Part shown: positions 36,801-46,955 of the stretch, piece after piece
Layout: every line of letters begins with the position of its first letter
Numbering within the stretch: the stretch's first letter is position 1
NCBI GenBank assembly: GCA_016709725.1
Contig: JADJMG010000013.1
Location: 62,001 to 126,000, forward strand
Origin: Bacteroidota bacterium
GTDB taxonomy: Bacteria; Bacteroidota; Bacteroidia; AKYH767-A; OLB10
Direction: 5' to 3'
Length of the DNA: 64,000 nt
Notes under the pieces: generated by a model
Seen by the model: the letters and a program-made list of their open reading frames with translations, nothing else
Database searches by the model: none
Told to the model about the DNA's origin: nothing
Program-made: the position numbers and the translations under genes

Positions 36801-38282
36801 AATGCAGGTGTAGCACGATACAGTCTGATTGATTATTTAATACAAGCAAGAAAGGTAAAGGAAATTTTAGTGGCAGATGCTTCCATCCAACCAAACGACA
36901 CCACGACCATTGTGATCGAAAGAAATGCAGTGATGCGGCCCTTGTCAGAAGCAAAAATAGTAGCCAATACAACAACGAAATTGCATCACATCAATGAAGC
37001 AGAAGTTAACATTTTAGGTCGTAAAAAATATACAGCAACTGGTAAGTATGCCTATACAGATCCTGCTGGAGCCAAACATTTAATTGCTTTGAAACAAATT
37101 GGAATCGATACTTCTTTACAAACTTATGCCAACGGTCTTATTCCTGACAGCGCACAATTTATGTTGAGTAGTAATATTCAATACAAAGGGGGAGTGAATA
37201 TAGCCGCAGCCAATCCACTCTTAAATTTTGATGGATTTGCAAAAGTTAATCATTTATGTGAAGAAAAATTACCTGCTAATTGGTTTAGCTTTCGAAGTGA
37301 TATTGATCCAAAAGGCGTCACCATTCCCATCAACGAACCTAAAAATGAAAACGGAGAAAAATTGGCGTTGGCAATTTCTCATGCTAGTGACAGTACTGGA
37401 TTTTACTCTTCTTTCATCTCCCCAAAACAACGCAGCACGGATGTGGATTTGATTTCCGCTACTGGAGTATTGAGTTATGATGAAAAGGCTAAAGTGTACA
37501 AAGTAGCTTCCCCTGAAAAAATTATTTCGCCGGATGCTACCGGTAATATGGTTATGTTGAATGATGCGAATTGCATGGTTTATGGTGAAGGTAGATTAAA
37601 TCTTGCGTCCGCATTTGGACAATTCATTATGACTGTAATTGGAAACGTAAAAAACAATACCAATAACGACAGCACTAATTTTGATGTTTTAATTGGTCTC
37701 GATTTTATGTTCAATAATGATGCATTAAAAAGCATGTCAGAACTCATTACAGGAAATCCAACCCTCAAGCCAACCGATGATACTCGAACAACTTGGGTAA
37801 GAGGAATGAAAGAATTAGTAGGAATTGAGAAAGCCGATAAGTTAATTTCAGAGTATAGTTTGTATGGAGCTCCTAAAAAAATACCACAAGAACTGCAACA
37901 AACCCTATTCTTGTCCGATGTGAAAATGTATTGGGACATGCAAGCACAAGCATTTCGTTCTAGCGGTCCCATCGGAATAGGATTTATCGGTAAGGATGCC
38001 ATTAGTCGACAGGTTAAAGGTTATTTTGAAATTCAACGAAAAAGAGGGAATGATGTATTTAATCTTTATTTAGAATCGGATAATGCAAGTTGGTGGTATT
38101 TCAATTATTCTAGAGGAATTATGCAATCCATTTCTTCCGATAACAAGTTTAACGATGCCATCAATAATTTAAAACCAGAAAAAAGAGTGGCAAGTGCGAA
38201 AGGTGATACCCCAACTTATGAATACATGTTAAGTACCGATCGTAAGAAAGCAGAATTCATAAAAAAATTCCTTGGGCAGTAA
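33845..38282 (+). CDS. Giant secreted protein of unknown function (disrupted by one frameshift)
   Basis: One extra A in the run at 35163-35166 splits a gene that otherwise encodes 1478 residues. The N-terminus NKTYFFFLILLLNSFTSMAQ is a signal peptide. The N-terminal third (to about residue 440) contains beta strands and GVSGYYYPLSKTFVGKGG-like segments; a short winged-helix-like stretch (YVPDFARYLRVSEQQARSLI) follows, then a long beta-rich region with repeated single-strand phrases (KSTLQNVTGKIYIDSL, YDKNVTVNGNLVLASKGLGG) suggesting a beta-solenoid or OstA-like layering. No sorting tail and no catalytic motif is recognised. I would call it a conserved large periplasmic or outer-membrane-associated protein; function unknown. 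plsY follows 168 bases later. Confidence 0.75.
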
Positions 38283-38435
38283 GGCTTCTAGACCTGACTT
38301 CTAATTTACGGTTGCGATTAGTTAATAGCTTTTAGCTTGGCAACTAAACGAGTCAAATTATTGATTTATAAACTTTTAAATTCTAAGTGTTCGTAAAGCG
38401 TGATTGTCTCGACCACCTTCTTAACATTAAATTGA

Positions 38436-38443
38436 TATATTTG
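38436..38443 (+). promoter_or_regulatory. -7 promoter box of plsY
   Basis: Reads TATATTTG, an exact consensus match, seven bases before the plsY ATG. Confidence 0.45.
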
Positions 38444-38450
38444 GAGCGGT

Positions 38451-39092
38451 ATGATCAGTTTTACAAATTTAAGTCTAGTGTTACTTGCATATATGATGGG
38501 TTCTATTCCATCTGCTGTCTGGATTGGAAAGTTGTTATACGGTGTAGATGTTAGAGATTATGGCAGTGGAAATGCTGGTGCAACAAATACCTTTAGAGTT
38601 CTTGGTAAAAGAGCTGGTTTACCAGTTTTAATTTTAGATATTTTAAAAGGTTTTGTAGCAGTAAAATTGGTTTGGCTCACCGCTAAATATTTACCTGACA
38701 CTCAACAATTCGTAAATTTAGAATTGAGTTTGGGTTTAGCTGCTTTAATTGGACATATTTTTCCAGTCTTTGCTGGATTTAGAGGCGGAAAAGGGGTTGC
38801 CACACTACTTGGAATTTTGTGCGCAGTACATATTGGTGCTGCATTGATTTGCATTGGCGTATTTATGGTCACTATTTTATTGACTCATTATGTTTCTTTG
38901 AGTTCTATGCTATCGGCTTTAACCTTTCCAATCTCAATTATGTTTATCTACCATGAAACGATACCTGGTTTAAACATTTTTGCCATGTTTGTTTGTGTTT
39001 TGGTTTTAATCACTCATCAAAAAAATATTGAAAGGCTTTTAAGTGGAGATGAAGGAAAAATTGCATTTCAGGCTGGAAGTAAGTTCAGTTGA
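38451..39092 (+). CDS. plsY: Glycerol-3-phosphate acyltransferase PlsY
   Basis: Membrane enzyme that transfers the acyl group from acyl-phosphate to glycerol-3-phosphate, the first step of phospholipid synthesis. The 213-residue protein has the three PlsY motifs: AYMMGSIPSAVWIGKL, YGSGNAGATNTFRVLGKRAG (glycerol-phosphate site) and PVFAGFRGGKGVATLLG (acyl-phosphate site). Five to six hydrophobic segments are visible. Length is normal. Single gene. Confidence 0.95.
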   Translation: MISFTNLSLVLLAYMMGSIPSAVWIGKLLYGVDVRDYGSGNAGATNTFRVLGKRAGLPVLILDILKGFVAVKLVWLTAKYLPDTQQFVNLELSLGLAALIGHIFPVFAGFRGGKGVATLLGILCAVHIGAALICIGVFMVTILLTHYVSLSSMLSALTFPISIMFIYHETIPGLNIFAMFVCVLVLITHQKNIERLLSGDEGKIAFQAGSKFS

Positions 39093-39304
39093 TTTTTGTA
39101 AGATTTTGAAGCCTACACTACATTTATAAATCCATATCGTATTGATAATTAATAATTTATCAATAAAAAGTATACATTTATCTGAATTTTCATTCGAATG
39201 ATAAGCCAAGAATATGGTTAATAATAAACTTTGATTTCAAATTAAACTGTAACCGCTGCTCCTATTAAGGCGTATATAAGGAGCGAAAAAAATTATAGCG
39301 GAAA

Positions 39305-41187
39305 ATGAAAAATATATTTGTAGCCTTAACCTTGATGTTCACATCGGTTTACATTTCTACGGAAGTTTCAATGGCGGGAGGACAATCCGAAAATTCAAGA
39401 GCGAAGACAGCCGAAAAATACTTTTTGGCTAAGCAGTACGAAAAAGCGTCGCCGCTTTACGCACAGCTCGTGAGCAGTAATCCTAAAAATTATAAGTACA
39501 ACTACTATTATGGTATTTGTCTTTTGATTGCAGGAAAGGATAAGAAGGAATCCATTCCTTATTTAGAGGTGGCCATTCAACATCCAAAAACGCCTGAAGA
39601 TATTTATTACTATTTGGGTCGTGCCATGCATTTCACGTATCGCTTTAATGAAGCAAATCAATTGTTTGTTGAATTCAACAAAATTATTGGTGTGAAGAAC
39701 GCAGGTCGCTGGGGAACCCCACAGTTAATGGAAATGTGCAATAATGGAAAACAATATTTAGATACTACTAAACTTGCTGCCATCACGGAACGTACTGAAG
39801 CAGCCGCTTATGATTTCTATAATAAGTATGTTTTCAATAATCCGAATGGAAAGTTACTCAGCATGCCTGATGAAATAATTAAATCGGCAAATGCTAGTAA
39901 GGACGATGGCCCTACTATCTTCTTGAGTGCTAACGGGCGTGTAATGTACTACAGTGCTACCAATGATGAAACCTCAAGTCGAGATATATACCGAGTAGAA
40001 AAAGACGTAGATGGTAATTGGGGAAAACCAGAAGCTATAGACAAAATGGTGAATGGTTCACAAGATGAATTATTCCCAACTTGTAATAGTGATGGTCGAA
40101 TTTTATATTTCAGTTCACGTGGCCACAGCTCAACAGGTGGATTTGACTTATTTAAGACCTATTATAATACAGTAACTAAAACTTGGACTCAACCTGAAAA
40201 TATGGGAAGTCCATATAACTCTCCAGACGACGATTTTTGTTTTGTTGCATCTTCATTGGAGCAGAAAGCTTATTTCACTAGTCAAAGAGAAACAGGTCCC
40301 GGACTCTTTACGGTATATTCTATGCCCTATTCAAATACAGAAGAATTACCTGTGGCCATCAATGGAAAATTCAATTGTGTTGGACAACCGGATCTAAAAG
40401 CAGTTCATTTAATTATTACACGTAATGGCGATCAAACTATTGTGGCTGATTTAATGACGAATACTTCCAATGGCTCCTATGCAGTAGAATTACCTGGACC
40501 AGGCACCTATTCTTTCCGTATAGAGCAACAGGATTTCAGCCGCATACTGAAGATATTCGTTTCGGTGAATTCAGCGATAATATTTATGTGCAAGATATTT
40601 TCTTAAGTCGAAGTGTAAGTGGAATGGAAGATATGGCGATTGCGAATCGTCGATTAACTGAATCAGGCTATATTGATGAATCGTTGATGGCAGGTGTTGA
40701 TGATGAAAATGATTTGTCTACTTCCGGCGTAAAATTCACGGAAGCACAAATGGCTGCCATGAAAGCAAGTGGTTATAGTCCGGAAATGATAGCTGAAGCA
40801 AAAGGAAATGCAAAAAATAAAAATGCAATTAACTCGAATACTTCCATGACCAATGTGACTGCCATGAATAATGCCAACATGAATTCTGATATGAGTGGAT
40901 TAGTTTTCAAAGTTCAAATAGGAGCCTTTAGAAAACATACTCGTGAAAAAGTTAAGAAAAGATTAGAGCGCAAAACTGATAAAACCATGTTGACGAGTTT
41001 CGATGACTTGTCGTGGTTACGATTCTTTATGGGTGGAGAAATTTCTTACGCTTCTGCAAAAAATTTGAGAGATACCCTTAAACAAGCGGGTTTTGATGAT
41101 GCCTTTATTGTAGCCTTTAAAAACAATAAGCCCATGAAATTGACGGATGCCATACAAGAAGTAGCTTCTTCGAACGAAAACGACTAA
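39305..41187 (+). CDS. TPR / PD40 / SPOR-domain secreted protein (disrupted by one frameshift)
   Basis: A base missing near 40540 splits one gene of about 627 residues. A signal peptide (KNIFVALTLMFTSVYISTEV) is followed by tetratricopeptide-like helices (residues 30-130: AEKYFLAKQYEKASPLYAQL), then WD40-like PD40 repeats (DGPTIFLSANGRVMYYSATN, DGRILYFSSRGHSSTGGFDL, DDDFCFVASSLEQKAYFTSQ), a carboxypeptidase-regulatory-like beta domain, and after the shift a C-terminal SPOR-like domain (LVFKVQIGAFRKHTREKVKK). Bacteroidota use such proteins at the outer membrane, often with OmpA-type ends; here a peptidoglycan-binding SPOR domain takes that place. It ends in a terminator. Confidence 0.8.
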
Positions 41188-41205
41188 TAATCAATTTATT
41201 AATAC

Positions 41206-41237
41206 AAAAAGCCTCGTGTTAACGGGGCTTTTTTTTT
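41206..41237 (+). terminator. Rho-independent terminator after the TPR/PD40/SPOR gene
   Basis: GCCTCG and CGGGGC form a 6-bp stem (one T-G pair) around TGTTAA, preceded by an A run and followed by nine T. Confidence 0.85.
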
Positions 41238-41290
41238 AATGGTACAATAAGATTTTTGAAAATAATGTTTACCCTCTTGTTCAATCTCTT

Positions 41291-41298
41291 TACCTTTG
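41291..41298 (+). promoter_or_regulatory. -7 promoter box of clpS
   Basis: Reads TACCTTTG, 18 bases before the clpS ATG at 41317. Confidence 0.5.
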
Positions 41299-41316
41299 AA
41301 ACATTCTATAAAAACC

Positions 41317-41598
41317 ATGAGCAATTACTACAGTCCCCAAGAACAAGAAGATCTTCTTCTGCAAGAGGAAGTTGTAAAAGAGAATCAAATTATTCTTTAC
41401 AACGATGATGTAAATACTTTTGACTGGGTTATTGATAGCCTAGTATCTATTTGTAGCCATGATCGTGAACAAGCAGAGCAATGTTCTGTAATCATTCATC
41501 ATCATGGAAAGTGTTCTGTTAAAATAGGAGAAATAGATCGACTTCGACCCATGTGCGAAGCTTTACTAGATCGAGGTTTAAGTGCTACCATTGAATAA
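41317..41598 (+). CDS. clpS: ATP-dependent Clp protease adaptor ClpS
   Basis: Delivers N-degron substrates to ClpAP or ClpCP. The ATG at 41317 gives 93 residues; IILYNDDVNTFDWVIDSLVS is the ClpS core, where the Asn-Asp pair and the following Thr-Phe contact the destabilising N-terminal residue, and AEQCSVIIHHHGKCSVKIGE contains the His of the binding pocket. Length is normal. An M48 protease lipoprotein gene begins eight bases after its stop. It is followed by further membrane-quality genes (nfeD, floA). Confidence 0.93.
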   Translation: MSNYYSPQEQEDLLLQEEVVKENQIILYNDDVNTFDWVIDSLVSICSHDREQAEQCSVIIHHHGKCSVKIGEIDRLRPMCEALLDRGLSATIE

Positions 41599-41605
41599 AT
41601 TTATC

Positions 41606-42412
41606 GTGAAAAAAAACAGTTTCCAATTTGCAGGCTATGTTTTATTGCTAGCCACTATTATTGCTTGCTCAAAAGTTCCAATTACAGGCAGAAAACAAGT
41701 AAGTCTCATTCCAGAAACAGAACTTATTTCGATGAGTTTAACGGAGTACGCCAGTTTCTTAAAAACGAATCCGCCTGCTGGTAATCATGAACAGAACACC
41801 ATCATGGTAAAGCAAATTGGAAATAAAATTCAACAAGCTGTCACCAAGTATATGTCTCAAAATAAATTGAGCAGTCGTTTGGCTGGATATAAATGGGAAT
41901 TTAATTTGGTTAATGATCCCCAAGTTAATGCATGGTGTATGCCCGGTGGAAAAGTGGTTGTTTATTCCGGACTTTTAGGCGTTACCCAAAATGAAAATGC
42001 TTTGGCTATCGTTATGGGTCATGAGATTGCACATGCCGTTGCTCGCCATGGTAATGAGCGTATGAGTCAAGGATTAGTTACTCAACTTGGAGGTGTTGCC
42101 TTAGGTGTAGCGTTACAAAGCAAAAGCGCAGAAACACAAGCCTTATTTCAAACCGCCTATGGCGTAGGTAGTACGGTTGCAGTGATGCTCCCTTATTCTC
42201 GTTTACATGAAACTGAAGCGGATAAGATGGGATTGATTTTCGCAGCCATGGCAGGATACGATCCGAGAGAAGCACCTAAATTTTGGCAACGCATGTCAGC
42301 AAAAGGAGGAGCCAAACAACCGGAAATTTTAAGTACACACCCTAGCGATGCCACTCGAATAAGCGACTTAAATAAGTTCATGCCTCAGGCCATGAAATAT
42401 TACAAGCCTTAA
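41606..42412 (+). CDS. M48-family zinc metallopeptidase lipoprotein
   Basis: A 268-residue protease. I choose the GTG at 41606, eight bases after clpS, giving a signal peptide (KKNSFQFAGYVLLLATII) with lipobox TIIAC; a GTG at 41582 that overlaps clpS is possible. The catalytic motif is VMGHEIAHAVARHGNER (HExxH), with the third zinc ligand Glu in RLHETEADKMGLIFAAMAGY. WCMPGGKVVVYSGLL is the substrate-binding strand as in the family. It ends with the STHPSDATRISDLN signature of BepA/LoiP-like proteins, which act on outer-membrane proteins. Probably cotranscribed with clpS. Confidence 0.9.
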   Translation: MKKNSFQFAGYVLLLATIIACSKVPITGRKQVSLIPETELISMSLTEYASFLKTNPPAGNHEQNTIMVKQIGNKIQQAVTKYMSQNKLSSRLAGYKWEFNLVNDPQVNAWCMPGGKVVVYSGLLGVTQNENALAIVMGHEIAHAVARHGNERMSQGLVTQLGGVALGVALQSKSAETQALFQTAYGVGSTVAVMLPYSRLHETEADKMGLIFAAMAGYDPREAPKFWQRMSAKGGAKQPEILSTHPSDATRISDLNKFMPQAMKYYKP

Positions 42413-42418
42413 TTTTTG

Positions 42419-42426
42419 TATTTTTG
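42419..42426 (+). promoter_or_regulatory. -7 promoter box of nfeD-floA
   Basis: Reads TATTTTTG, 20 bases before the nfeD ATG. Confidence 0.45.
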
Positions 42427-42446
42427 GCCAAACTGCAAGCCTAAAA

Positions 42447-42911
42447 ATGTCCATAGTATTTATTTGTGTGCTCATCCTCTTCGGTGTTCTATTGATTACG
42501 GTGGAAATTCTTATCGTCCCCGGACTTATAGTTGGAATTTTAGGAGGAATATTTGTGATTATGGGAATAGGTTGGACTTGGCAAGTTTATGGCTCCACTG
42601 CAGGAACAATTGTTGCTTTCATTTCAGTTCTACTTACGGCTCTAGCCATTTGGTCGGCATTGCGTACTGGATTTTGGAATCGATTTAGTTTACAAGGTCA
42701 ATTAAAAGGTCGAGTTAATGAAATTGATTTAGATACCATCAAAGAAGGAGATCATGGTGCTGCACTTTCCAGCTTGCGTCCCATGGGAACCATACGAGTG
42801 AATGGAAAAAGATTTGAAGCTAGCTCAGAAACCGGAATGATTCCCGTAAATTTTCCTATTATCGTAGTGCGAATTGAAGACAATAAAATCATTGTTCGCG
42901 CCGACGTCTAA
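42447..42911 (+). CDS. NfeD-like membrane protein
   Basis: A 154-residue protein of the short NfeD type: two or three membrane helices (residues 2-30, 35-70, with VEILIVPGLIVGILGGIFVI as the family signature) and a C-terminal OB-fold-like NfeD domain (GDHGAALSSLRPMGTIRVNG, FPIIVVRIEDNKIIVRAD). NfeD proteins are encoded next to flotillins and assist them in membrane microdomains; here floA starts 29 bases later. Confidence 0.9.
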   Translation: MSIVFICVLILFGVLLITVEILIVPGLIVGILGGIFVIMGIGWTWQVYGSTAGTIVAFISVLLTALAIWSALRTGFWNRFSLQGQLKGRVNEIDLDTIKEGDHGAALSSLRPMGTIRVNGKRFEASSETGMIPVNFPIIVVRIEDNKIIVRADV

Positions 42912-42940
42912 ACAAAAATATACTTCTTAAATTCATACCT

Positions 42941-43924
42941 ATGCAACTACCCTTTATTCTTCTGATCATAGCTGGAACATTTATTTTTATTCTCTTCTTC
43001 CTCTATTTCGTTCCTGTAAATCTGTGGATCACTGCTGTATTTAGCAATGTTAAAATTAGTATCCTAAATTTAATTTTGATGCGATTACGGAAAGTACCAC
43101 CTTCCATCGTTGTGAATGCTATGATCAACAGTACGAAGTCGGGACTCAACATTACGACCAACGAAATTGAAACTCATTTCCTTGCGGGAGGAAATGTAAA
43201 CAATGTCATCAAGGCGCTTATCTCTGCCGACAAAGCCAACATTCCATTAACTTTTAAGATGGCAACTGCGATTGATTTAGCAGGTAGAGATGTTGCAGAT
43301 GCGGTACAATTGTCAGTAAATCCACGTGTGATTGACACACCTCCTGTTTCTGCGGTTGCAAAAAATGGGATTCAGTTAATTGTTCGTGCACGCGTAACCG
43401 TTAGAGCTAACATCAATCAGTTAGTGGGTGGTGCAGGTGAAGAAACCATTTTAGCGCGTGTGGGAGAAGGAATTGTAACCACTATTGGTTCTGCTTTCGA
43501 TCATAAAACAGTATTAGAGAATCCTGATAAAATTTCAAAAACAGTATTAGCCAAGGGTTTGGATGCAGGTACGGCTTTCGAAATTTTGTCAATTGATATT
43601 GCTGACATTGATGTGAGTGAAAACATCGGTGCTAAACTACAAACCGAACAAGCTTCAGCCGATTTAAAAGTAGCTCAAGCAAAGGCCGAAGAACGTCGTG
43701 CTATGGCTGTTGCCTTTGAACAGGAGATGCGTGCAAAAGCACAAGAAGCAAGAGCGAAAGTAATCGAAGCTGAAGCACAAATTCCATTAGCAATGGCCGA
43801 AGCTTTCAGAGCAGGAAATTTAGGCATCATGGACTATTACAAACTCCAAAATGTACAAGCAGATACAGCGATGAGAGAATCGATTGCTAAGCCAGGAAAT
43901 CAAGGATCTGAAAAGAAAGGATAA
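42941..43924 (+). CDS. floA: Flotillin-like protein FloA
   Basis: A 327-residue membrane-microdomain scaffold. An N-terminal hydrophobic hairpin (FILLIIAGTFIFILFFLYFV) anchors it, followed by the SPFH/PHB domain (about residues 60-220: RVIDTPPVSAVAKNGIQLIV) and an alanine/glutamate-rich coiled coil (QAKAEERRAMAVAFEQEMRA). The length and the MRLRKVPPSIVVNAMI segment are typical of FloA (YqfA). Operon partner of nfeD. It converges with the T9SS cargo gene. Confidence 0.94.
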   Translation: MQLPFILLIIAGTFIFILFFLYFVPVNLWITAVFSNVKISILNLILMRLRKVPPSIVVNAMINSTKSGLNITTNEIETHFLAGGNVNNVIKALISADKANIPLTFKMATAIDLAGRDVADAVQLSVNPRVIDTPPVSAVAKNGIQLIVRARVTVRANINQLVGGAGEETILARVGEGIVTTIGSAFDHKTVLENPDKISKTVLAKGLDAGTAFEILSIDIADIDVSENIGAKLQTEQASADLKVAQAKAEERRAMAVAFEQEMRAKAQEARAKVIEAEAQIPLAMAEAFRAGNLGIMDYYKLQNVQADTAMRESIAKPGNQGSEKKG

Positions 43925-43970
43925 AAAAATTATTCGTAGATAATGTCAATTAGCTAATTCTATATTTTTC

Positions 43971-45685
43971 TTATCGAATTACAATCTTTTTCCGCTCTAT
44001 CGAATTCTTAGTTGTTACCACTAAAAGATAAGTTCCCTTTGCAAGCCCATCTAAATTAATAGAAGTTAAAATAGATGGGTTTGTAATTTCTTTTTCAAGA
44101 TCGTTGTACCTTCCATTGAATAGATTGCAATGGATGCCTTTTCATCCATAACATTTATTGCTATCGTTACCTCTTTAGATGTTGGATTCGGATATACAAG
44201 TAACGACGGAGATGAATCAGTTAGATTGCCGATAGATGTATTCACCGGATTCGAATATTTTGCAATGAAAGCATCACGACTGATCGTGGGTGAAAGACTT
44301 GTTGTACCAGGACTTGGATCAAAATCCATTGTGCTATTAAACAAACCTGATAAATATACATTCAAACTATCGCTCACTTCCATTGAAGTTGCTTGATCAA
44401 AATTTAATCCGCCCATGGTAATTCCCCAAGCATAGGCTCCATTTTCATCCATTTTCAGAACAAATATATCGTCACTTCCATTCGAGAAAATATTTTGATT
44501 GATTAAAGAATCGGGATTTAGATCAATAGTTCCACTAAAGCTACCAGTAATATAAATCTGATTCAACTTATCTGTTTTAACAAATCGGGAATTCACATTT
44601 GCATTAGAATTAATTCTATTGACCCATGTAAAATTTCCTCCTGAATCTAGCTTCAAAACAAATGAATCATAGAACCCGAGTGAGGATAAAAATACACTTC
44701 CTTGTCCGGGATCAAAATCGATGTTCCCAATGAATTGTCCAGTTACAATTACATTCGAGAATTGATCCACTGCAATTCCATTTCCTAAATCTGAACTACT
44801 CCCTCCTAGCGACTTCGCCCAAATGAAATTTCCATTTCGATCCAATTTAACAATGAAAACATCGTCAGAGCCATTCGATACAAAGTTTGACGTAGAAAGT
44901 CCAGGATCCAAATCGGCGGTTCCTCTAAACGTACCGGTGATAAACACTTCGCCATTCGAATTTATAGCCATATAGCGCGAGGCATCGGAGTTCGTGCCAC
45001 CAAGTTGCTTCGCCCAAACTAAATCTCCACTAGAATCTAATTTTACAACATACCCTTCCAATTGAGATCCACCTGAGGCGGTTAATTGCAAGGTACTATT
45101 AGAAGGATCAAAATCGGCACTTCCCGAAAAGACACCTGCTAAATAAACATTTGAAGAATCATCTACCACAACAGACTTCCCTTCCTCTCCTCCCATAAAT
45201 CCACCAATTTGTTTTGCCCAAACTTCGTTTCCAGCGGTATCTAATTTTAATAAAAAGGCATCAAAATCACCAAACGAATTTAGAAAGATGGTACCAGCCC
45301 CACCTGAAAAATCAATCGTAGTTAAGAAGAATCCGGTTATGTATAAATATCCTTGTTCATCCAAGCAAAGTGTCGATCCTTCATCCGCACCCGAACTTCC
45401 ATAGCTTTTCCCCCAAACAAATTGTCCATTGGGGTTTAGCTTTACGAGATAAACATCGGATGATCCTACTGTTGTTACACTCACCACTGCGGGACCCGGA
45501 TCCAAATCGAGGGTGCCACTATAAAAGCCAAGAATATAACTATTACCCAAGTCGTCGACTACAATTGTTTTTGCTGTTTCTCCACTGCTGCCACTTTGCT
45601 GCGCAACCCAATTGAGAGCCGGAATTTGTGCGATTAAACTAGTTACGCAGAGTGATGCGATTGAGAGAAGTAAAATTTTTTTCAT
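43971..45685 (-). CDS. SBBP-repeat protein with T9SS sorting tail (disrupted by one frameshift)
   Basis: Large secreted cargo. A signal peptide (KKILLLSIASLCVTSLIAQI) precedes about eight bead-like repeats of around 55 residues with the pattern WAKQLGG ... VYLAGVFSGSADFDP ... GSDDVFIVKL (SBBP/beta-propeller type). One base is missing in the T run at 44091-44095; after it the frame continues KEITNPSILTSINLDGLAKG and TYLLVVTTKNSIERKKIVIR, which completes a type A sorting domain that starts at LLVYPNPTSKEVTIAI. The intact length is 571 residues. Export by T9SS to the surface is expected of the tail; ligand unknown. Confidence 0.85.
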
Positions 45686-45958
45686 AATGATTAGTTGATA
45701 TGTAAATATAATAAATACTGCAAAAGACCAAAGTAAAATTCAAACATGAAATGATTTTCATCTTCGACAAATCAAATTCTTAAATAATCAGAAACAAAAT
45801 AATTACCTATTTTACATAACGTATTAAAGGTAATTTAATATTCATCCATGAATAGCTGAGATTTTTTTTACAATGGATTTAAAACCGATATCGAAAACAC
45901 CATAAATAAATCAAAATCAATGAAGAGCCATTATTATTTCAAAGGAATTAAATTTTAT
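45686..45958. other. AT-rich spacer with no recognised feature
   Basis: The gap between the T9SS cargo start and the tRNA promoter is AT-rich. I see no gene, no repeat family and no hairpin with a T run. It should contain the promoter of the cargo gene. Confidence 0.5.
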
Positions 45959-45988
45959 TTGGCATCATCTAATATTCTACTAACTTTG
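45959..45988 (+). promoter_or_regulatory. Promoter of tRNA-Arg
   Basis: TTG at 45959-45961 and TAACTTTG at 45981-45988, separated by 19 bases, match the Bacteroidota -33/-7 promoter. The -7 box ends 18 bases before the tRNA. Confidence 0.65.
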
Positions 45989-46006
45989 CCCTCCCGAAAA
46001 GGAAGA

Positions 46007-46080
46007 GGTTGCGTAGCTTAACTGAATAGAGCATCTGACTACGGATCAGAAGGTTGGGGGTTTGAATCCCTCCGCGACCA
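46007..46080 (+). tRNA. tRNA-Arg (anticodon ACG)
   Basis: A 74-base cloverleaf. The acceptor stem pairs GGTTGCG with CGCGACC (one T-G pair), the D arm is GCTTAACTGAATAGAGC, the anticodon arm is TCTGA CTACGGA TCAGA with anticodon ACG, the variable loop is AGGTT and the T arm is GGGGG TTTGAAT CCCTC. The discriminator is A and no CCA is encoded. ACG is normally converted to ICG by TadA and reads CGU, CGC and CGA. Confidence 0.95.
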
Positions 46081-46096
46081 CTAATAAATAACCAAC

Positions 46097-46125
46097 AAAA
46101 AGGCTCCCTTCGGGAGCCTTTTTTC
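46097..46125 (+). terminator. Rho-independent terminator of tRNA-Arg
   Basis: AAGGCTCCC and GGGAGCCTT form a 9-bp stem around the stable tetraloop TTCG, followed by a T run. Confidence 0.92.
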
Positions 46126-46179
46126 GTTTCAGGAAGATCCGGGAATGCTCGCATTCCAAGGAGCTTTCAGAAACGCTCC

Positions 46180-46376
46180 TAAACTCCTACTCTCCCTCCT
46201 GGGGATTGCGGTATCAGGGTCTCCCCACCCTAAAATCTCCTATTCGCCCATCTCCTACTCTCCTACTCTCCTATTCTCCTATTCTCCTATTCTCCTATTC
46301 TCCCATCTCCTACACTCCTATTCTCCCATCTCCTACACTCCTATTCTCCCATCCACTACTCTCCTATTCTCAATTC
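46180..46376. repeat. CTCCTATTCTCC pyrimidine tandem repeat
   Basis: From about 46246 the strand is almost pure pyrimidine plus A: CTCCTATTCTCCTATTCTCC repeated, with CATCTCCTACA variants, up to the MOSC start codon. Its purine-rich counterpart lies at 47320-47430 on the other side of the MOSC and GIY-YIG genes. Confidence 0.8.
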
Positions 46377-46377
46377 C

Positions 46378-46923
46378 ATGATCAAGCCTCGTGTAATTTC
46401 ATTAAGTAAAAGCGATTCGCATACTTTCAATAAATACAATTGCGAAAAAATTAAGCTGTTAGAAGGTTTAGGTGTAGAAGGCGATGCACACTCAGGTAAA
46501 ACAGTGAAACATCGGTCTAGAGTAGCTGCAGACCCCATGCAGCCTAATTTGCGACAAGTTCACTTGATCCATTCGGAGTTGTTTGATGAATTAGCCCAAA
46601 AGGATTTTGTGGTAGTTCCTGGCGCCATGGGTGAAAATATTACTACGCAAGGAATCGATTTGTTGAATTTACCTAAGAATACTATTCTTAAAATTGGAAC
46701 GAGTGCAGCAATTCAAATTACAGGATTAAGAAATCCATGCTCTCAATTGGAGTCTATTAAAAAAGGATTGATGAATGCCGTTTTAGATAAAGATGATCAA
46801 GGGAACTTGATTCGAAAAGCGGGAATCATGGGCATTGTTTTGCAAGGGGGAGATGTTTTTGTTGGCGATGAAATTTTAATTCAGTTTCCAAATCATCCAT
46901 ATGAAAAATTGGAAAAGGTATAA
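46378..46923 (+). CDS. MOSC-domain protein
   Basis: A 181-residue protein of the MOSC (molybdenum cofactor sulfurase C-terminal) family. LEGLGVEGDAHSGKTVKHRS and RQVHLIHSELFDELA match the family start, VVPGAMGENITTQGIDLLNL is the core, and ITGLRNPCSQLESIKKG carries the conserved Cys thought to bind a metal-sulfur group. Members such as YiiM transfer or use molybdenum-bound sulfur; substrate here not known. The start at 46378 (MIKPRVISLSKSDSHTF) follows the CT repeat directly. Not followed by an operon partner on the same strand. Confidence 0.88.
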   Translation: MIKPRVISLSKSDSHTFNKYNCEKIKLLEGLGVEGDAHSGKTVKHRSRVAADPMQPNLRQVHLIHSELFDELAQKDFVVVPGAMGENITTQGIDLLNLPKNTILKIGTSAAIQITGLRNPCSQLESIKKGLMNAVLDKDDQGNLIRKAGIMGIVLQGGDVFVGDEILIQFPNHPYEKLEKV

Positions 46924-46955
46924 TCTTCTTTACATCATAAATACAACCTTTTTTT

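Noticed and set aside
46145..46409. Open frames with SYSPILLFS repeats near 46200-46400
   Set aside because: They are translations of the CTCCTATTCTCC microsatellite.
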